In this document: piece after piece, positions 34,350-43,333 of the stretch
How the letters are laid out: every line of letters starts with the position of its first letter
How positions within the stretch are numbered: the stretch's first letter is position 1
Assembly (NCBI GenBank): GCA_903842345.1
Contig: CAIMLR010000047.1
Coordinates: forward strand, 248,001 to 312,000
DNA length: 64,000 nt
Direction: 5' to 3'
Source: an uncultured Myxococcales bacterium
GTDB lineage: Bacteria > Myxococcota_A > UBA9042
Program-made: the position numbers and the translations under genes
The notes under the pieces: model-generated
What the model saw: only the letters and a program-made list of their open reading frames with translations
The model's database searches: none
Told to the model about the DNA's origin: nothing

Positions 34350-37202
34350 TCAGTGAGCTTGGACAGCCAGCGGCTTCTTGGCAACGACCGGCGCATTTTT
34401 GCCAGCGGCCACAGGGGCTTTCGCCGTCACACCCAGCTTGGCCGGACCGGCGGGCTTGGCGGGGACGACGGCCGACTTGCCAACCGCGGCCGGCTTGGCC
34501 ACAGGCTTCGGCGCGACGGCGGGCTTGGCGCCAATGACCGGCTTGGCGGCGACGACTGGCTTCGCGCCGGGCGTAGGTTTGCCCGCGACGGCCGCTTTGG
34601 CGGCAATCGGCTTCGCAGCCACGCCGGCGGGCTTGGCGGTGGGCGCGAGCGGCTTCACCGCCGGTTTGGCAGCCGCAACGGCGGGCTTGGCCGTCGGGGC
34701 AGTCGGCTTCGCGGCGACAAGGGGCTTGGGCAGTGCGGGCGCCTTGGCCGCAACGACGGGCTTGGTGCCGACGACGGGCTTGGCCAACGCCTGCGCTGGC
34801 TTGGCCGGCGTCGGTGCGCCCTTGGCAACGGGGACGGCCGGCTTGGCCGCGCCCACAACTTTGGGAGCGACAGCCGACGCAAGCTTCGGCGCGACGACGA
34901 CCGGCTTTCCGGTGAGGGCCGCCACCTTGGGCGCGGGCGCTGCAGCCTTGGCGACGGCGACCGGGGCCTTGACCACCGCAACGGCCGGCTTCTGGTTGGC
35001 CGGCAACTTCACGGCTTTGGCATTCGCCGCGTTGACGGGCGCCACCGGTGCCTTGGCCAGTGCGCTGGGCGCTTTCGCGGGAACCACGGCCGGCTTGGCC
35101 GCGGCAACGACCGGCTTGGGCACAATCGGCGTCGCCTTGGCAGCGTTGGCCGCCGTCGGCGTCGCGGCATCGGCAGGCACCGCGCGCTTCGGCTTCACCG
35201 GAAGGTTGGGCATGCCCGCCACGAGGTAGCCCAGCTTGCTCGCCGCATCAATGGCACCGCGCGCCTCGGCCAGCGTCACCGGCTTGGCCGGCTTGCCCGG
35301 CTTGTCGCCGTGTTCCGGCACGCCCGGACGCTCCACGTGTTCCACCGGCCGACCTTCCCAGGCCACCCGCTCGGCGTTGTGCGCGACCGCCGCTTCCGCA
35401 TGCGCCGCCTCCATTTCTTTCTCCGCCGGCGGCACGGGCATGTCCGGCATCACGCCGCCCGCCACTTTGCGCACCGGAATCGCCGGCGCTTCTTGCGCCG
35501 CCACGACGTCCTCATGCGAGCCCGCGTCTTTCTCCGTGAGCACGGTCTTGCGCACCTGCGGCTTGGCCACATCGATCTTCGGCGGGGCAGCATGCGGCCC
35601 CGAACGGGCTACAGCATCGGTGCGCGTCGGCGCCGGCTCATCGTCCCACAGGCTCGCGACGCGCAGATCCTGGGCTTCCGGCATCTTGAGCTGCGCGCCC
35701 ATCAACTCCTGCGTCACCGCAAACAGCAGCAGCGCCGCACACGACCACGCCACCGCGCTCGCGAGCGCCAGCCCCGGCTGCTCCTGCACCGGCTGCGGCG
35801 TCCGCTTGGCCTTGGGCTTTGGCGGCGGCGGCGCGACCTCCAGCTCCGGCTCATCGTCCATCCGCCGCGGCGAGGCCAGGCTGCCCGGCGTCAGCGCTTC
35901 CACGTGCGCGCCTTTGGCGACCTTCACCGGCACGTTGTCCGGCGCGTAGGACTTGCCCATCGCCGCTTCCGCCGGCATCAGGTCCTTGCGCACATGCACG
36001 CGCTCGACCTTGGGCCCCATGTCCCGCACAACCGTCACCGGCCGCATCTGGACGTCGCGCTTGGCGTTCCAATCGACCTTGCTGTCGCCGCGTTCATGCC
36101 CCAACCGCGACACGCGCTGATTGGCGTCCAGCTCCACGCGCGCACCGGTCGGCACCACCTTGGGCGGCAACGCGTTGGCCTGCATGACCGCGCCCGGCTG
36201 GATGCGATTGGACGCCGCCGCATCTTCCAGGATCAGCCGTTGATTCTTCTCTTTGCCCTTGGACCGCCGGGCATCTTCCATGTCCAGCAGCTTCACGAGC
36301 GCATCGGGCTTGTAGTGCGCGCGGGACGCCTTCGCCAACTGCTCCATCGCCGCGAGCATCGCGTCGGCCGTCTGGAAGCGCATCTCCGGCACGTTCGCCA
36401 GGCACCGCTTCAGCCACGTCTTCACATCTTCCGGCAGGCGCTCGAACTTGGGGCCATACTCAAAATCGCCGCGGATCGCCCGCATGTGCAGGACTTCCGT
36501 CGTGCCTGGGCCAAAAAGCGGCTGTCCCGTCAGCATCTCGTACGCGACCGCGCCCATCGCGTACAGGTCCGCCCGGCCGTCCACGCGCTCGCCCGACGCC
36601 TGCTCCGGCGCCATGTAGTGCATTTTGCCTTTGATCGTCCCGGTCCGCGTCCGATCGCTCCGGTGATCGCCGCGCGCGATGCCAAAGTCCGTCAGCTTGA
36701 TCAGCGGCTCCCGCGAAATCAGCAGGTTCTGCGGCGACACGTCGCGGTGGACGATGCCCTGCGAACGGTTCTTGTTGCCCTTGTAGTCGTGCACATAGCG
36801 CAGCGCGACGAGCGATTGCCGCAGGATCTCGAACGCCACCGGCGACGGGACCTGGATGTGGTTCAGGCGGTGCGCCAGCAGGACCTGCGCCAGATCGCGG
36901 CCGTCGATGTACTCCATCGCGAGGTAGTGCATTCCGTCGCACTCGCCGACTTCAAACACGTGAACGACGTTGGGATGGTCCAAATCGCGGACGATGCGGC
37001 CTTCATCCTTGAACATGCGGACGAATTCCGGATTCTCGGCCAGATGGTCGTGGAGGATTTTGATGGCGATCGGCCGGCCTTCCAGTTCATCACCGGGCTT
37101 GGCGTCGGCGCGAAAAACCGTCGCCATGCCGCCGGACGCGATCTTGGCGATGAGCGTGTAACGGCCAAAATCACGCGGACTGTCGAGCTTGCCGGAAATC
37201 AT
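34350..37202 (-). CDS. membrane Ser/Thr protein kinase with Ala/Lys/Pro-rich tail
   Basis: 950 residues. The kinase domain (about 14-290) has Gly loop IASGGMATVF, Lys48 in IAIKIL, catalytic HRDVSPQNLL (Asp154), the HRDVSPQN form frequent in myxobacterial kinases, TDFGIAR (Asp172) and MHYMAPEQ. A charged linker leads to one transmembrane helix at about 477-497 (LALASAVAWSCAALLLFAVT). The part beyond it is outside the cytoplasm. After an acidic/basic stretch, the last ~285 residues are repetitive Ala/Lys/Pro/Val (units such as KPVVAAKP) almost free of acidic residues. A long opposite-strand frame here is a composition shadow. Confidence 0.93.
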   Translation of the reverse strand: MISGKLDSPRDFGRYTLIAKIASGGMATVFRADAKPGDELEGRPIAIKILHDHLAENPEFVRMFKDEGRIVRDLDHPNVVHVFEVGECDGMHYLAMEYIDGRDLAQVLLAHRLNHIQVPSPVAFEILRQSLVALRYVHDYKGNKNRSQGIVHRDVSPQNLLISREPLIKLTDFGIARGDHRSDRTRTGTIKGKMHYMAPEQASGERVDGRADLYAMGAVAYEMLTGQPLFGPGTTEVLHMRAIRGDFEYGPKFERLPEDVKTWLKRCLANVPEMRFQTADAMLAAMEQLAKASRAHYKPDALVKLLDMEDARRSKGKEKNQRLILEDAAASNRIQPGAVMQANALPPKVVPTGARVELDANQRVSRLGHERGDSKVDWNAKRDVQMRPVTVVRDMGPKVERVHVRKDLMPAEAAMGKSYAPDNVPVKVAKGAHVEALTPGSLASPRRMDDEPELEVAPPPPKPKAKRTPQPVQEQPGLALASAVAWSCAALLLFAVTQELMGAQLKMPEAQDLRVASLWDDEPAPTRTDAVARSGPHAAPPKIDVAKPQVRKTVLTEKDAGSHEDVVAAQEAPAIPVRKVAGGVMPDMPVPPAEKEMEAAHAEAAVAHNAERVAWEGRPVEHVERPGVPEHGDKPGKPAKPVTLAEARGAIDAASKLGYLVAGMPNLPVKPKRAVPADAATPTAANAAKATPIVPKPVVAAAKPAVVPAKAPSALAKAPVAPVNAANAKAVKLPANQKPAVAVVKAPVAVAKAAAPAPKVAALTGKPVVVAPKLASAVAPKVVGAAKPAVPVAKGAPTPAKPAQALAKPVVGTKPVVAAKAPALPKPLVAAKPTAPTAKPAVAAAKPAVKPLAPTAKPAGVAAKPIAAKAAVAGKPTPGAKPVVAAKPVIGAKPAVAPKPVAKPAAVGKSAVVPAKPAGPAKLGVTAKAPVAAGKNAPVVAKKPLAVQAH

Positions 37203-37262
37203 GCGCTTCCCCCAAACGCTGTCCGAGAGGCGCGACCGGGCGCCCGGGAACAGCTGGAGGGA

Positions 37263-37290
37263 ACGGTAGCTTAGGGCGCAAAGGCGTCCA
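37263..37290 (-). promoter_or_regulatory. predicted promoter for the 950-residue kinase
   Basis: On the minus strand, TGGACG (37290-37285), a 16 base spacer and TACCGT (37268-37263), with a leader of about 55 bases to ATG 37202. Both boxes are imperfect. Confidence 0.3.
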
Positions 37291-37313
37291 GTTTTTGACC
37301 GATAATCTTGGGC

Positions 37314-38666
37314 CTAAATCACGACCGGCTTCACCCACCGCGGCGTCGTCCGGACCATCGCCTCGATGTCGTCGGGCTGCTTCACGCAACCGCGCGTCAG
37401 CACGTCCGGACCGTCCTCCGTGATCAACACGTCGTCCTCGATTCGCACGCCGATCCCGCGCAGCGCTTCCGGCGCGCCCAGGTCGTCGATCGCAATGTAC
37501 AAGCCGGGCTCAACGGTCAGGACCATGCCGGGCACCAGCGGCTTGCTGGCCTTCTGCGCCTCCAGGCTCGTCACGTCGTGCACGCCGCCGACGTCGTGAA
37601 CGTCCAGCCCCAGCCAATGGCTTGTGCCGTGCATGTAGTATTTTTTGAAGGTGTTTTCCTTGATCAGCGTCGCGACGTCCCCGTGCAGCAAGCCCATAGT
37701 CACCATGCCTTCGGTGAGCACGTGAACCGCCGCGTCGTGGACGTCGTGAAACGTCTTGCCGGTGCGACAGGCGTCGATCGCGGCCAGCTGGGCGGCGAGC
37801 ACAATGTCGTAAACCGCGCGCTGCGGAACGGAAAACTTGCCGTTGGCGGGGAAAGTGCGCGTGACGTCGGCGGTGTGCAAATCGACTTCACAGCCGCCAT
37901 CGACGAGCACCAGCGCGCCGTCCGGGATGATCATCCGGTTCTCGGTGTAGTGCAGAATCGTCGCGTTGTCCGCGGAGGCCACGATCGAACCGTAGCCGAC
38001 GCGTTCGCCGCCGCCGGCAAGAAAAACGTACTCGAGCGCCGCCTGCAACTGCGACTCATTGCGACCCGGTTCACAAAGTCTCATGACTTCGTGATGCGCC
38101 TCCGACGTGATCTCGCTGGCCTGCCGCAGCGCCTCGATCTCCGCGGGTTGCTTGAACAAACGCAGCGGCCAGAGCGCCGCGGACAGATCGGTCAGGCGAT
38201 CCGGGCCGTTGATCCGCAGCTTGGGATGCGTGCGATGGCGGCGCACCGCGCGCAGCACGAGGCTGTCAAACGCCGCATCGCGGCCAAACACCCACGCGAC
38301 CTCCTGCGCACCCTCGCACAGCCGGCCAAGCTCCTTCTCCAGATCCGCGATCAGATAGGCTTTTTCCGCGCCATGGGTCGCCACCGCGCCTTCCAAACCC
38401 GCGCGACGTCCAGTCCACGTCTCCGCGTCCTTGTCGCGCGGACGGACAAAAAGGACGTACTCCTCGCCGCCGCGCCCTGGGCTCAGCACCGCGACGCTAT
38501 CGGGCTCGTCCAGACCGGTCAGGAACCAAAAATCGCTGTCCTGCCGCCACGCATGGTCCACGTCGCCGTTGCGCAACGCGTGATGCGCAGACGGAATGAG
38601 GAGGACTGACCCCGGCGAGAAGGTGTGCATCAGCCGCTGGCGGCGTTCATTGAGGAGGTTGGTCAT
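37314..38666 (-). CDS. pepP: Xaa-Pro aminopeptidase (PepP, M24B)
   Basis: 450 residues. It removes N-terminal residues before proline in the cytoplasm. The N-terminal aminopeptidase-P domain includes GSVLLIPSAHHALRNGD and FWFLTGLDEPDSV. The pita-bread catalytic domain has all five metal ligands: Asp in LVDGGCEVD, Asp in ADVTRTF, His in GTSHWLGLDVHD, Glu in LTVEPGLY and Glu in GVRIEDDVLI. ATG 38666 gives the family N-terminus (MTNLLNERRQRLM); the longer frame adds nothing conserved. A promoter is predicted just upstream. Confidence 0.95.
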   Translation of the reverse strand: MTNLLNERRQRLMHTFSPGSVLLIPSAHHALRNGDVDHAWRQDSDFWFLTGLDEPDSVAVLSPGRGGEEYVLFVRPRDKDAETWTGRRAGLEGAVATHGAEKAYLIADLEKELGRLCEGAQEVAWVFGRDAAFDSLVLRAVRRHRTHPKLRINGPDRLTDLSAALWPLRLFKQPAEIEALRQASEITSEAHHEVMRLCEPGRNESQLQAALEYVFLAGGGERVGYGSIVASADNATILHYTENRMIIPDGALVLVDGGCEVDLHTADVTRTFPANGKFSVPQRAVYDIVLAAQLAAIDACRTGKTFHDVHDAAVHVLTEGMVTMGLLHGDVATLIKENTFKKYYMHGTSHWLGLDVHDVGGVHDVTSLEAQKASKPLVPGMVLTVEPGLYIAIDDLGAPEALRGIGVRIEDDVLITEDGPDVLTRGCVKQPDDIEAMVRTTPRWVKPVVI

Positions 38667-38703
38667 GGGCGTTCCCGGATGCGCGTGGGCGCGTTGCCGG
38701 CTG

Positions 38704-38732
38704 ACGGTAACTGCGTCCAACGATGACGGCAA
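38704..38732 (-). promoter_or_regulatory. predicted promoter for pepP
   Basis: On the minus strand, TTGCCG (38732-38727), 17 bases, TACCGT (38709-38704). It is back-to-back with the plus-strand promoter at 38739-38767, only 6 bases apart. Confidence 0.4.
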
Positions 38733-38738
38733 CTGCGG

Positions 38739-38767
38739 TTGACTTGAGCACGCGCGGCTCCCATCAT
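38739..38767 (+). promoter_or_regulatory. predicted promoter for the KPEP-repeat lipoprotein operon
   Basis: TTGACT (38739-38744), 17 bases, CATCAT (38762-38767), 48 bases before ATG 38816. Divergent from the pepP promoter. Confidence 0.45.
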
Positions 38768-38815
38768 TTCAGGTCCGTCGCAGCTGGCCGATTCGCTCGG
38801 CCGGCGGAGGTTTGG

Positions 38816-40234
38816 ATGACTCGCGGTTCGAAAAAGTGCTCTTCCCCTGCCCCTCTTTTTCACGTCCGGACTCGTCTGGCCGCGCTCTCAGGCGCTTTTG
38901 CCGTGCTGCTTGCTGCGTGCGGAGGCGCCGGCTTCCAGCGTGCCGCCAACGCGCCCAAGTACGGACCGCTTCCCGTCGGCGCCAAAGTGCGTATCGCCGC
39001 GAGCATGGCCGACTTGCCGCCGGACTCACAGGTGATCGGCACGCTGCACACCACGACGCGCGGCGATCCGGCCAACCGGATCGAAGCGGAACAGTCGTTT
39101 CGGACCGCTGCGGCGCGTTACGGGTGCGATGCGGCCGCGAACCTGGAGTCCAAGCGCCACGAAATTCGTTCGACCAAGAAGGTGCGGACGATCGCGAACA
39201 ACGGCGCGACCGTATGGGTCGATGAAGCGGTTGTGACGGCGGAACACGATTGGACCGCGCAGTGCGTCCACACGCCGGACGCGCCAGCGCAGTTGATCGC
39301 CGCGGCGGTGGCACCCAAGGACGAACCCGACGAAGTGAAGCCCGAGCCCGTGCGGCCCAAGAAGCGCACCCCCGATCCGAAGGTCGAGCCGAAGCCGGAG
39401 CCGCGCGTGGAGCCGAAGCCGCGGGTTGAGCCCAAGCCCGAGCCGAAGCCGGAGCCGCGGGTCGAGCCCAAGCCGCGCGTGGAGCCGAAACCGGAACCCA
39501 AGCCGGAGCCGCGCGTGGAGCCGAAGCCGCGTGTTGAGCCCAAGCCCGAGCCGAAGCTGGAACCGAAGCCCGAGCCGCGGCCCGTTGTCGTGGAGAAGCC
39601 GGTGGTTCGCCCTGCGCCGCAGCCGGAGAAGCCGACCGTCGCCGAACGCCCGACGCAGCCGGAACGGCCGGCGCCGCAGCCGGAGAAGCCTGCCCTGCCG
39701 ATCGTCACGACGAATCCGGCGGACGCCAAGACCGGCAGTGAAATCGCCAAGATGTTCATGCAGTGGAGCGCCGCGTGGACGCGGGGCGATGCGGACAAGC
39801 TGTGCAGCAGCTTTGAGGAATCCGTCGTGTTCAACCTGTCAGCGAATCAGCCCAAGCTGAAGCTGAAGCAGGAAATGACCGCGGCGGATGCGTGCACGTC
39901 GCTCAAGGAAGGCGAGCTGGCCAGCTACATTCGCGAACTCGGTCCGGCGGAAGTGCACGCGGAAGTGGCGACCCTGATTCCGACGCTGTTTGGCATCCAC
40001 GGCGGCGCGTTCCTGAACCTCGAGCCGGACGTGCAGAAGCGCTACACGGACGCGGTGGCGACTTCCCGTGCTGGCAAGAAGCCATTGGCCTGCACGATGT
40101 ACACGGTGACCCCGCGGGATGAAGGCAACTACCAGATTTCGCTCGCCTGTCAGGGTGTCACGTCGTTCAAGGTGTTTGTCGCCAAGGGCGCAGATGGCAC
40201 GTGGAAAGTCAAAGCGTTCTCACACGTCCGGTGA
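38816..40234 (+). CDS. lipoprotein with Lys-Pro-Glu-Pro repeats
   Basis: 472 residues. GGAGG sits 5 bases before ATG 38816. The signal ends in lipobox LLAAC (Cys35). Residues ~45-155 form a small domain (KVRIAASMADLPPDSQVIGT, then WTAQCV). Residues ~165-300 are a rigid Pro/Lys/Glu/Arg rod containing three perfect 18-residue repeats. Residues ~308-472 fold as an alpha/beta domain (IAKMFMQWSAAWTRGDADKL) resembling SnoaL/NTF2-like proteins. The rod could span the periplasm or cell wall, as in TonB. It leads a unit with the hotdog and SppA genes (gaps of 9 and 8 bases). Confidence 0.82.
   Translation: MTRGSKKCSSPAPLFHVRTRLAALSGAFAVLLAACGGAGFQRAANAPKYGPLPVGAKVRIAASMADLPPDSQVIGTLHTTTRGDPANRIEAEQSFRTAAARYGCDAAANLESKRHEIRSTKKVRTIANNGATVWVDEAVVTAEHDWTAQCVHTPDAPAQLIAAAVAPKDEPDEVKPEPVRPKKRTPDPKVEPKPEPRVEPKPRVEPKPEPKPEPRVEPKPRVEPKPEPKPEPRVEPKPRVEPKPEPKLEPKPEPRPVVVEKPVVRPAPQPEKPTVAERPTQPERPAPQPEKPALPIVTTNPADAKTGSEIAKMFMQWSAAWTRGDADKLCSSFEESVVFNLSANQPKLKLKQEMTAADACTSLKEGELASYIRELGPAEVHAEVATLIPTLFGIHGGAFLNLEPDVQKRYTDAVATSRAGKKPLACTMYTVTPRDEGNYQISLACQGVTSFKVFVAKGADGTWKVKAFSHVR
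39392..39553 (+). repeat. three tandem 54-base coding repeats
   Basis: Three in-frame 54-base units (39392-39445, 39446-39499, 39500-39553), each encoding KPEPRVEPKPRVEPKPEP. The protein units are identical while the DNA differs at synonymous positions, so the protein sequence is being kept under selection rather than being a fresh duplication. Confidence 0.85.
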
Positions 40235-40243
40235 CAAGCAGTT

Positions 40244-40708
40244 ATGGCTATTCTTGAAATATCACACGGAACATCCTGTTATATTTGTGGAACCGGCCAG
40301 TCGCACGTCGGCGGGATTCAGGTCATGTTCATGTGGCATGAGGACGTGCAGAAGATCCTCGCGGACGCGGTCATGGGGCCGGATTGTCAGGGCGCGCCGG
40401 GACACGCGCACGGCGGCGCGCTGTTTGGCCTGCTGGATGAAGCGATGGGCGGCGCGTGCTGGATGTCCGGCCACCGGGTGATGACGGCGCACGTTGGCAT
40501 CGACTACCGCAAGCCCGTGAAGTTGGGTGAATCCATTCAGATCGCCGCTTGGATTGAACGCATCGCCGGCCGCAAGGTCCACACGCATGGCGAATTGCGC
40601 GTGGATGGCGCGATCGTGACGGAGGCCAAGGGCCTCTTCATCAGTTCAGATCGCCACGCCTGGGACTTCAGGCCGCCAGAAAACGACAAGACTTCCGAAC
40701 CTTTGTGA
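40244..40708 (+). CDS. PaaI-type hotdog thioesterase
   Basis: 154 residues. The N-terminal CYICGTGQSHVGGIQVMF matches the C-x2-CG...G..F start of many PaaI-like hotdog proteins. The core motif is GHAHGGALFGLLDEAMGG, with the catalytic Asp/Glu in LLDEAMG, followed by HVGIDYRKPVKLGE. It is expected to hydrolyse an acyl-CoA thioester in the cytoplasm; substrate unknown. ATG 40244 is 9 bases after the lipoprotein stop with no strong ribosome site. The first ~60 bases are unusually AT-rich. Its stop overlaps a GTG (GTGA), but the next gene more likely starts at 40717. Confidence 0.87.
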   Translation: MAILEISHGTSCYICGTGQSHVGGIQVMFMWHEDVQKILADAVMGPDCQGAPGHAHGGALFGLLDEAMGGACWMSGHRVMTAHVGIDYRKPVKLGESIQIAAWIERIAGRKVHTHGELRVDGAIVTEAKGLFISSDRHAWDFRPPENDKTSEPL

Positions 40709-40716
40709 GGCAAATC

Positions 40717-43239
40717 ATGGCGTCTTACGTCAATGGCCGGCGTCTGGTTTCCGCGGCGCTGATGTGCGCGTGTGCGCTCGCGACCCGGCACGCGTGGGCG
40801 CGCGATCGTGCGCTTTACCTCCCCGGCCAGACGCAGGCAACACCCGATGGTGCGCTGTCCATGGCGAGCAATCCCGCTGGCTTGACGACGACAAACGGCT
40901 GGGACATGCGCCTTCAATTTGCAGCCGGCGGTCCCGACTCGCAACCGCGCGGCGCTGGTTGGGGCGCCTTCCTCAGCACGGCGCCCGTCGGTCCGCTGGC
41001 GTTTGGTCTGTCCCTGGAGCACGACGCTGACCCGGCTTTCGGCCTCGGCTACGTCAGCCCGACCAAGCCCGCTTGGTACGCCACCCAGCGCCTTGGATTC
41101 GCCGCCGCGGCCAAGATTAGCGAGCGATTTTCCATTGGCGCCACAAGTCGTTGGGTAGCAGCAAATGGTGTAACGCTTGACGGTTCCTGGCAGGTCGGCG
41201 CCCTTTACCGCCCGTGGAGTTGGCTGTCCTTCGCGCTCCGCGCCAGCGACCTCGGATCCAACACCTTTGGCTACAGCCAGAGCCATTTTGGCGTCGGCAT
41301 CGCCGTGCGTCCGTGGTTTGGCACCGACCGCGTCACGTTGGCGGGCGACGCCGACTGGCGCCTCGGCGGCGACCTGGAGCAAGCCGCGTTCACCGCGTGG
41401 GTCCGCGCCACGGACGGTTGGTCGCTCGCGCTCGACACGCGCAACATCTTGAGCGCCAACGGGCTTGCCACGCGCGAGCAGCGCACGTCGCTCCTGCTGC
41501 GCTTCTCGTTTGGCCACATCGGCATGGACGCAGGCGTGAACAACGCGCAGTCGGCCAACTCCGGCGGTATGACGCTGGGCCTCCGCGTCTCGACCGACCA
41601 CCTGCCGGGACTCCGCGAAGACGGTCCGGAAGTGGCCAACATCCGCCTCAAGGGCCGCCTGACTGAGAGGCAGGACGACGCGGGCACGCATCTGGGCAAG
41701 CTGCTCGTGGAACTGGATTGGCTGGCGGAGCAGAAGGGCACCAAGGTGGTGGTGCTGCAGGCCGTTGATCTGGAAGGTAACTGGGCGCAGATCGAAGAAC
41801 TGCGCGCGGTGATCGCCAAGCTGCGCAAGGCCGGCAAGAAGGTCGTGTTCTACAGCGACAACCTCGGCACGCGCGGGCTGGCACTGGCGGCGGCGTGCGA
41901 TCGCATCGTGTTGCCGCCCGCGGGCATGGTGTCGGCGCGCGGCGTGGCGACGGATTTTATCGGCCTGCATGAATCGCTGGAGCGCATCGGCATCGTCGTG
42001 GAGACCGTGCGTTTTGCCGATCACAAGACCGCGCCGGAGGCGTTGGTGCAAGACGAGCCGTCGGCGGCGTTGAAGGAACAACTCCAGCGCGCCGTGACGC
42101 GCAGTTGGCAGAATTTCACCGAGGCCGTGGCGCTCGGGCGTGATCTGACTCCGAGCGGCGTCGAGGCGATTCTGCAGCGCGGGGCGACGTTCCCGGAGGA
42201 CGCGCTCGCGGCGCACCTGATCGACGCGGTGACGGCGGAAGCGGATTTGCCCAAGCTGTTGAAGTCCTGGGGCTGGCGGCAGGAGGCCGACAATCTGGTT
42301 GAATTCCAGCAGCCTGCCGAACGGCAGCGGCGTTGGGGTACATTGCCGAAGATCGCGGTCGTGGAAGTGGCGGGCAGCATCGCCGACCACAAAGGCGGCG
42401 CAGGCCTGATGGGCACGTCAATCGGCGGCACGGAAATGGCGGAAGTCATCGCCAAGACGAGCAAAGCGCCGGGCGTGCGGGCGCTCGTCGCGCGGATCGA
42501 CTCCCCGGGCGGCGGCGTCATCGGCAGCGAGGCAATGCGCGATGCGTTGGAGCGCGCTGGCGAGCGGATCCCTGTGATTGCGTCGATGGGCGGCGTCGCG
42601 GCGAGCGGCGGCTACTGGACGTCGCTTGGCGCGGGTACGGTATTCGCCGACCGCACCACTGTGACCGGCAGCATCGGCGCGTTCGTGCTCAAGCCGAGCC
42701 TGAGCGGCCTGTGGCAGAAGATCGGACTGCACGTGACCAACACCAGCGCGGGACCGTGGTCGGGCGTCACGACGATGAACCGGCCGTGGACTGCGGAGGA
42801 GCGCGCGACGGTGACGGCGCAGCTGGGCAAATTCTACGGGCTGTTCCTCGACCGCGTGGCCAAGCGTCGGCATCTGGCGCGGGACGTCGTCGAGCCGCTG
42901 GCGGGCGGTCGCATCTGGTTTGGCAATGAAGCGCTGGACCACAAGCTTGTGGACCGCGCGGGCGGCCTCCTGGACGCGTTGGCGCACGCGCGGGATGTCG
43001 CAGGGCTGGAGGCGCACGATGAGGCGCAAGTGATCTTCGTGCCGCGCCTGAGTTTGGCGCAGAAACTCCGCAAGCAAGTGATGGGCGTGCTCGGCGCGGA
43101 CGAGACGCCGACGGCGCAAGCCGTGATGGACTCGCTGCGCGTGGCCGTGGGCCCGTGGCTCGACGCGGCGGCGCTGGCAGACCTCACAGCAGGGCCGCTC
43201 GCGCTACTCCCGACCAGCCCTGACGCTGTGGGGCCTTGA
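40717..43239 (+). CDS. SppA-type S49 peptidase fused to an N-terminal outer-membrane beta-barrel domain
   Basis: 840 residues from ATG 40717, with GAGG 6 bases upstream. After a signal peptide ending near HAWARD, residues ~28-300 form a barrel-like domain (SMASNPAGLTTTNGWDMRL, then repeated aromatic strands such as WLSFALRASDLGSN) resembling PorV/FadL-type proteins. Residues ~305-800 are a double S49 module: Lys437 in FADHKTAPEAL and Ser630 in GGVAASGGYW fit the SppA Ser-Lys dyad, with DSPGGGVIGSEAM between them. SppA normally degrades cleaved signal peptides at the inner membrane; attachment to a barrel would place it at the outer membrane (inference). Confidence 0.88.
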   Translation: MASYVNGRRLVSAALMCACALATRHAWARDRALYLPGQTQATPDGALSMASNPAGLTTTNGWDMRLQFAAGGPDSQPRGAGWGAFLSTAPVGPLAFGLSLEHDADPAFGLGYVSPTKPAWYATQRLGFAAAAKISERFSIGATSRWVAANGVTLDGSWQVGALYRPWSWLSFALRASDLGSNTFGYSQSHFGVGIAVRPWFGTDRVTLAGDADWRLGGDLEQAAFTAWVRATDGWSLALDTRNILSANGLATREQRTSLLLRFSFGHIGMDAGVNNAQSANSGGMTLGLRVSTDHLPGLREDGPEVANIRLKGRLTERQDDAGTHLGKLLVELDWLAEQKGTKVVVLQAVDLEGNWAQIEELRAVIAKLRKAGKKVVFYSDNLGTRGLALAAACDRIVLPPAGMVSARGVATDFIGLHESLERIGIVVETVRFADHKTAPEALVQDEPSAALKEQLQRAVTRSWQNFTEAVALGRDLTPSGVEAILQRGATFPEDALAAHLIDAVTAEADLPKLLKSWGWRQEADNLVEFQQPAERQRRWGTLPKIAVVEVAGSIADHKGGAGLMGTSIGGTEMAEVIAKTSKAPGVRALVARIDSPGGGVIGSEAMRDALERAGERIPVIASMGGVAASGGYWTSLGAGTVFADRTTVTGSIGAFVLKPSLSGLWQKIGLHVTNTSAGPWSGVTTMNRPWTAEERATVTAQLGKFYGLFLDRVAKRRHLARDVVEPLAGGRIWFGNEALDHKLVDRAGGLLDALAHARDVAGLEAHDEAQVIFVPRLSLAQKLRKQVMGVLGADETPTAQAVMDSLRVAVGPWLDAAALADLTAGPLALLPTSPDAVGP

Positions 43240-43333
43240 AATCCAACTGCGTCTGCAAATCCCATAGTTTCATCGGCTGCAGATGTGTATGCTGTGCCCT
43301 TCGGTCCGCGAGGACCTCGCCCGAGCGGAGCCG

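Noticed and set aside
34353-37274. A 973-codon open frame on the plus strand opposite the 950-residue kinase
   Set aside because: Its translation is Arg/Gly/His-rich with no recognisable domain, and the minus strand carries a full kinase; high GC creates such shadows.
39385-39590. Regular short repeats that might suggest a CRISPR array
   Set aside because: The units are contiguous, in frame, with no spacers, and encode a Lys/Pro/Glu rod.
40235-40300. AT-rich start of the hotdog gene as a possible misplaced start
   Set aside because: CYICG and the following residues match the normal N-terminus of the family, so the region is coding.
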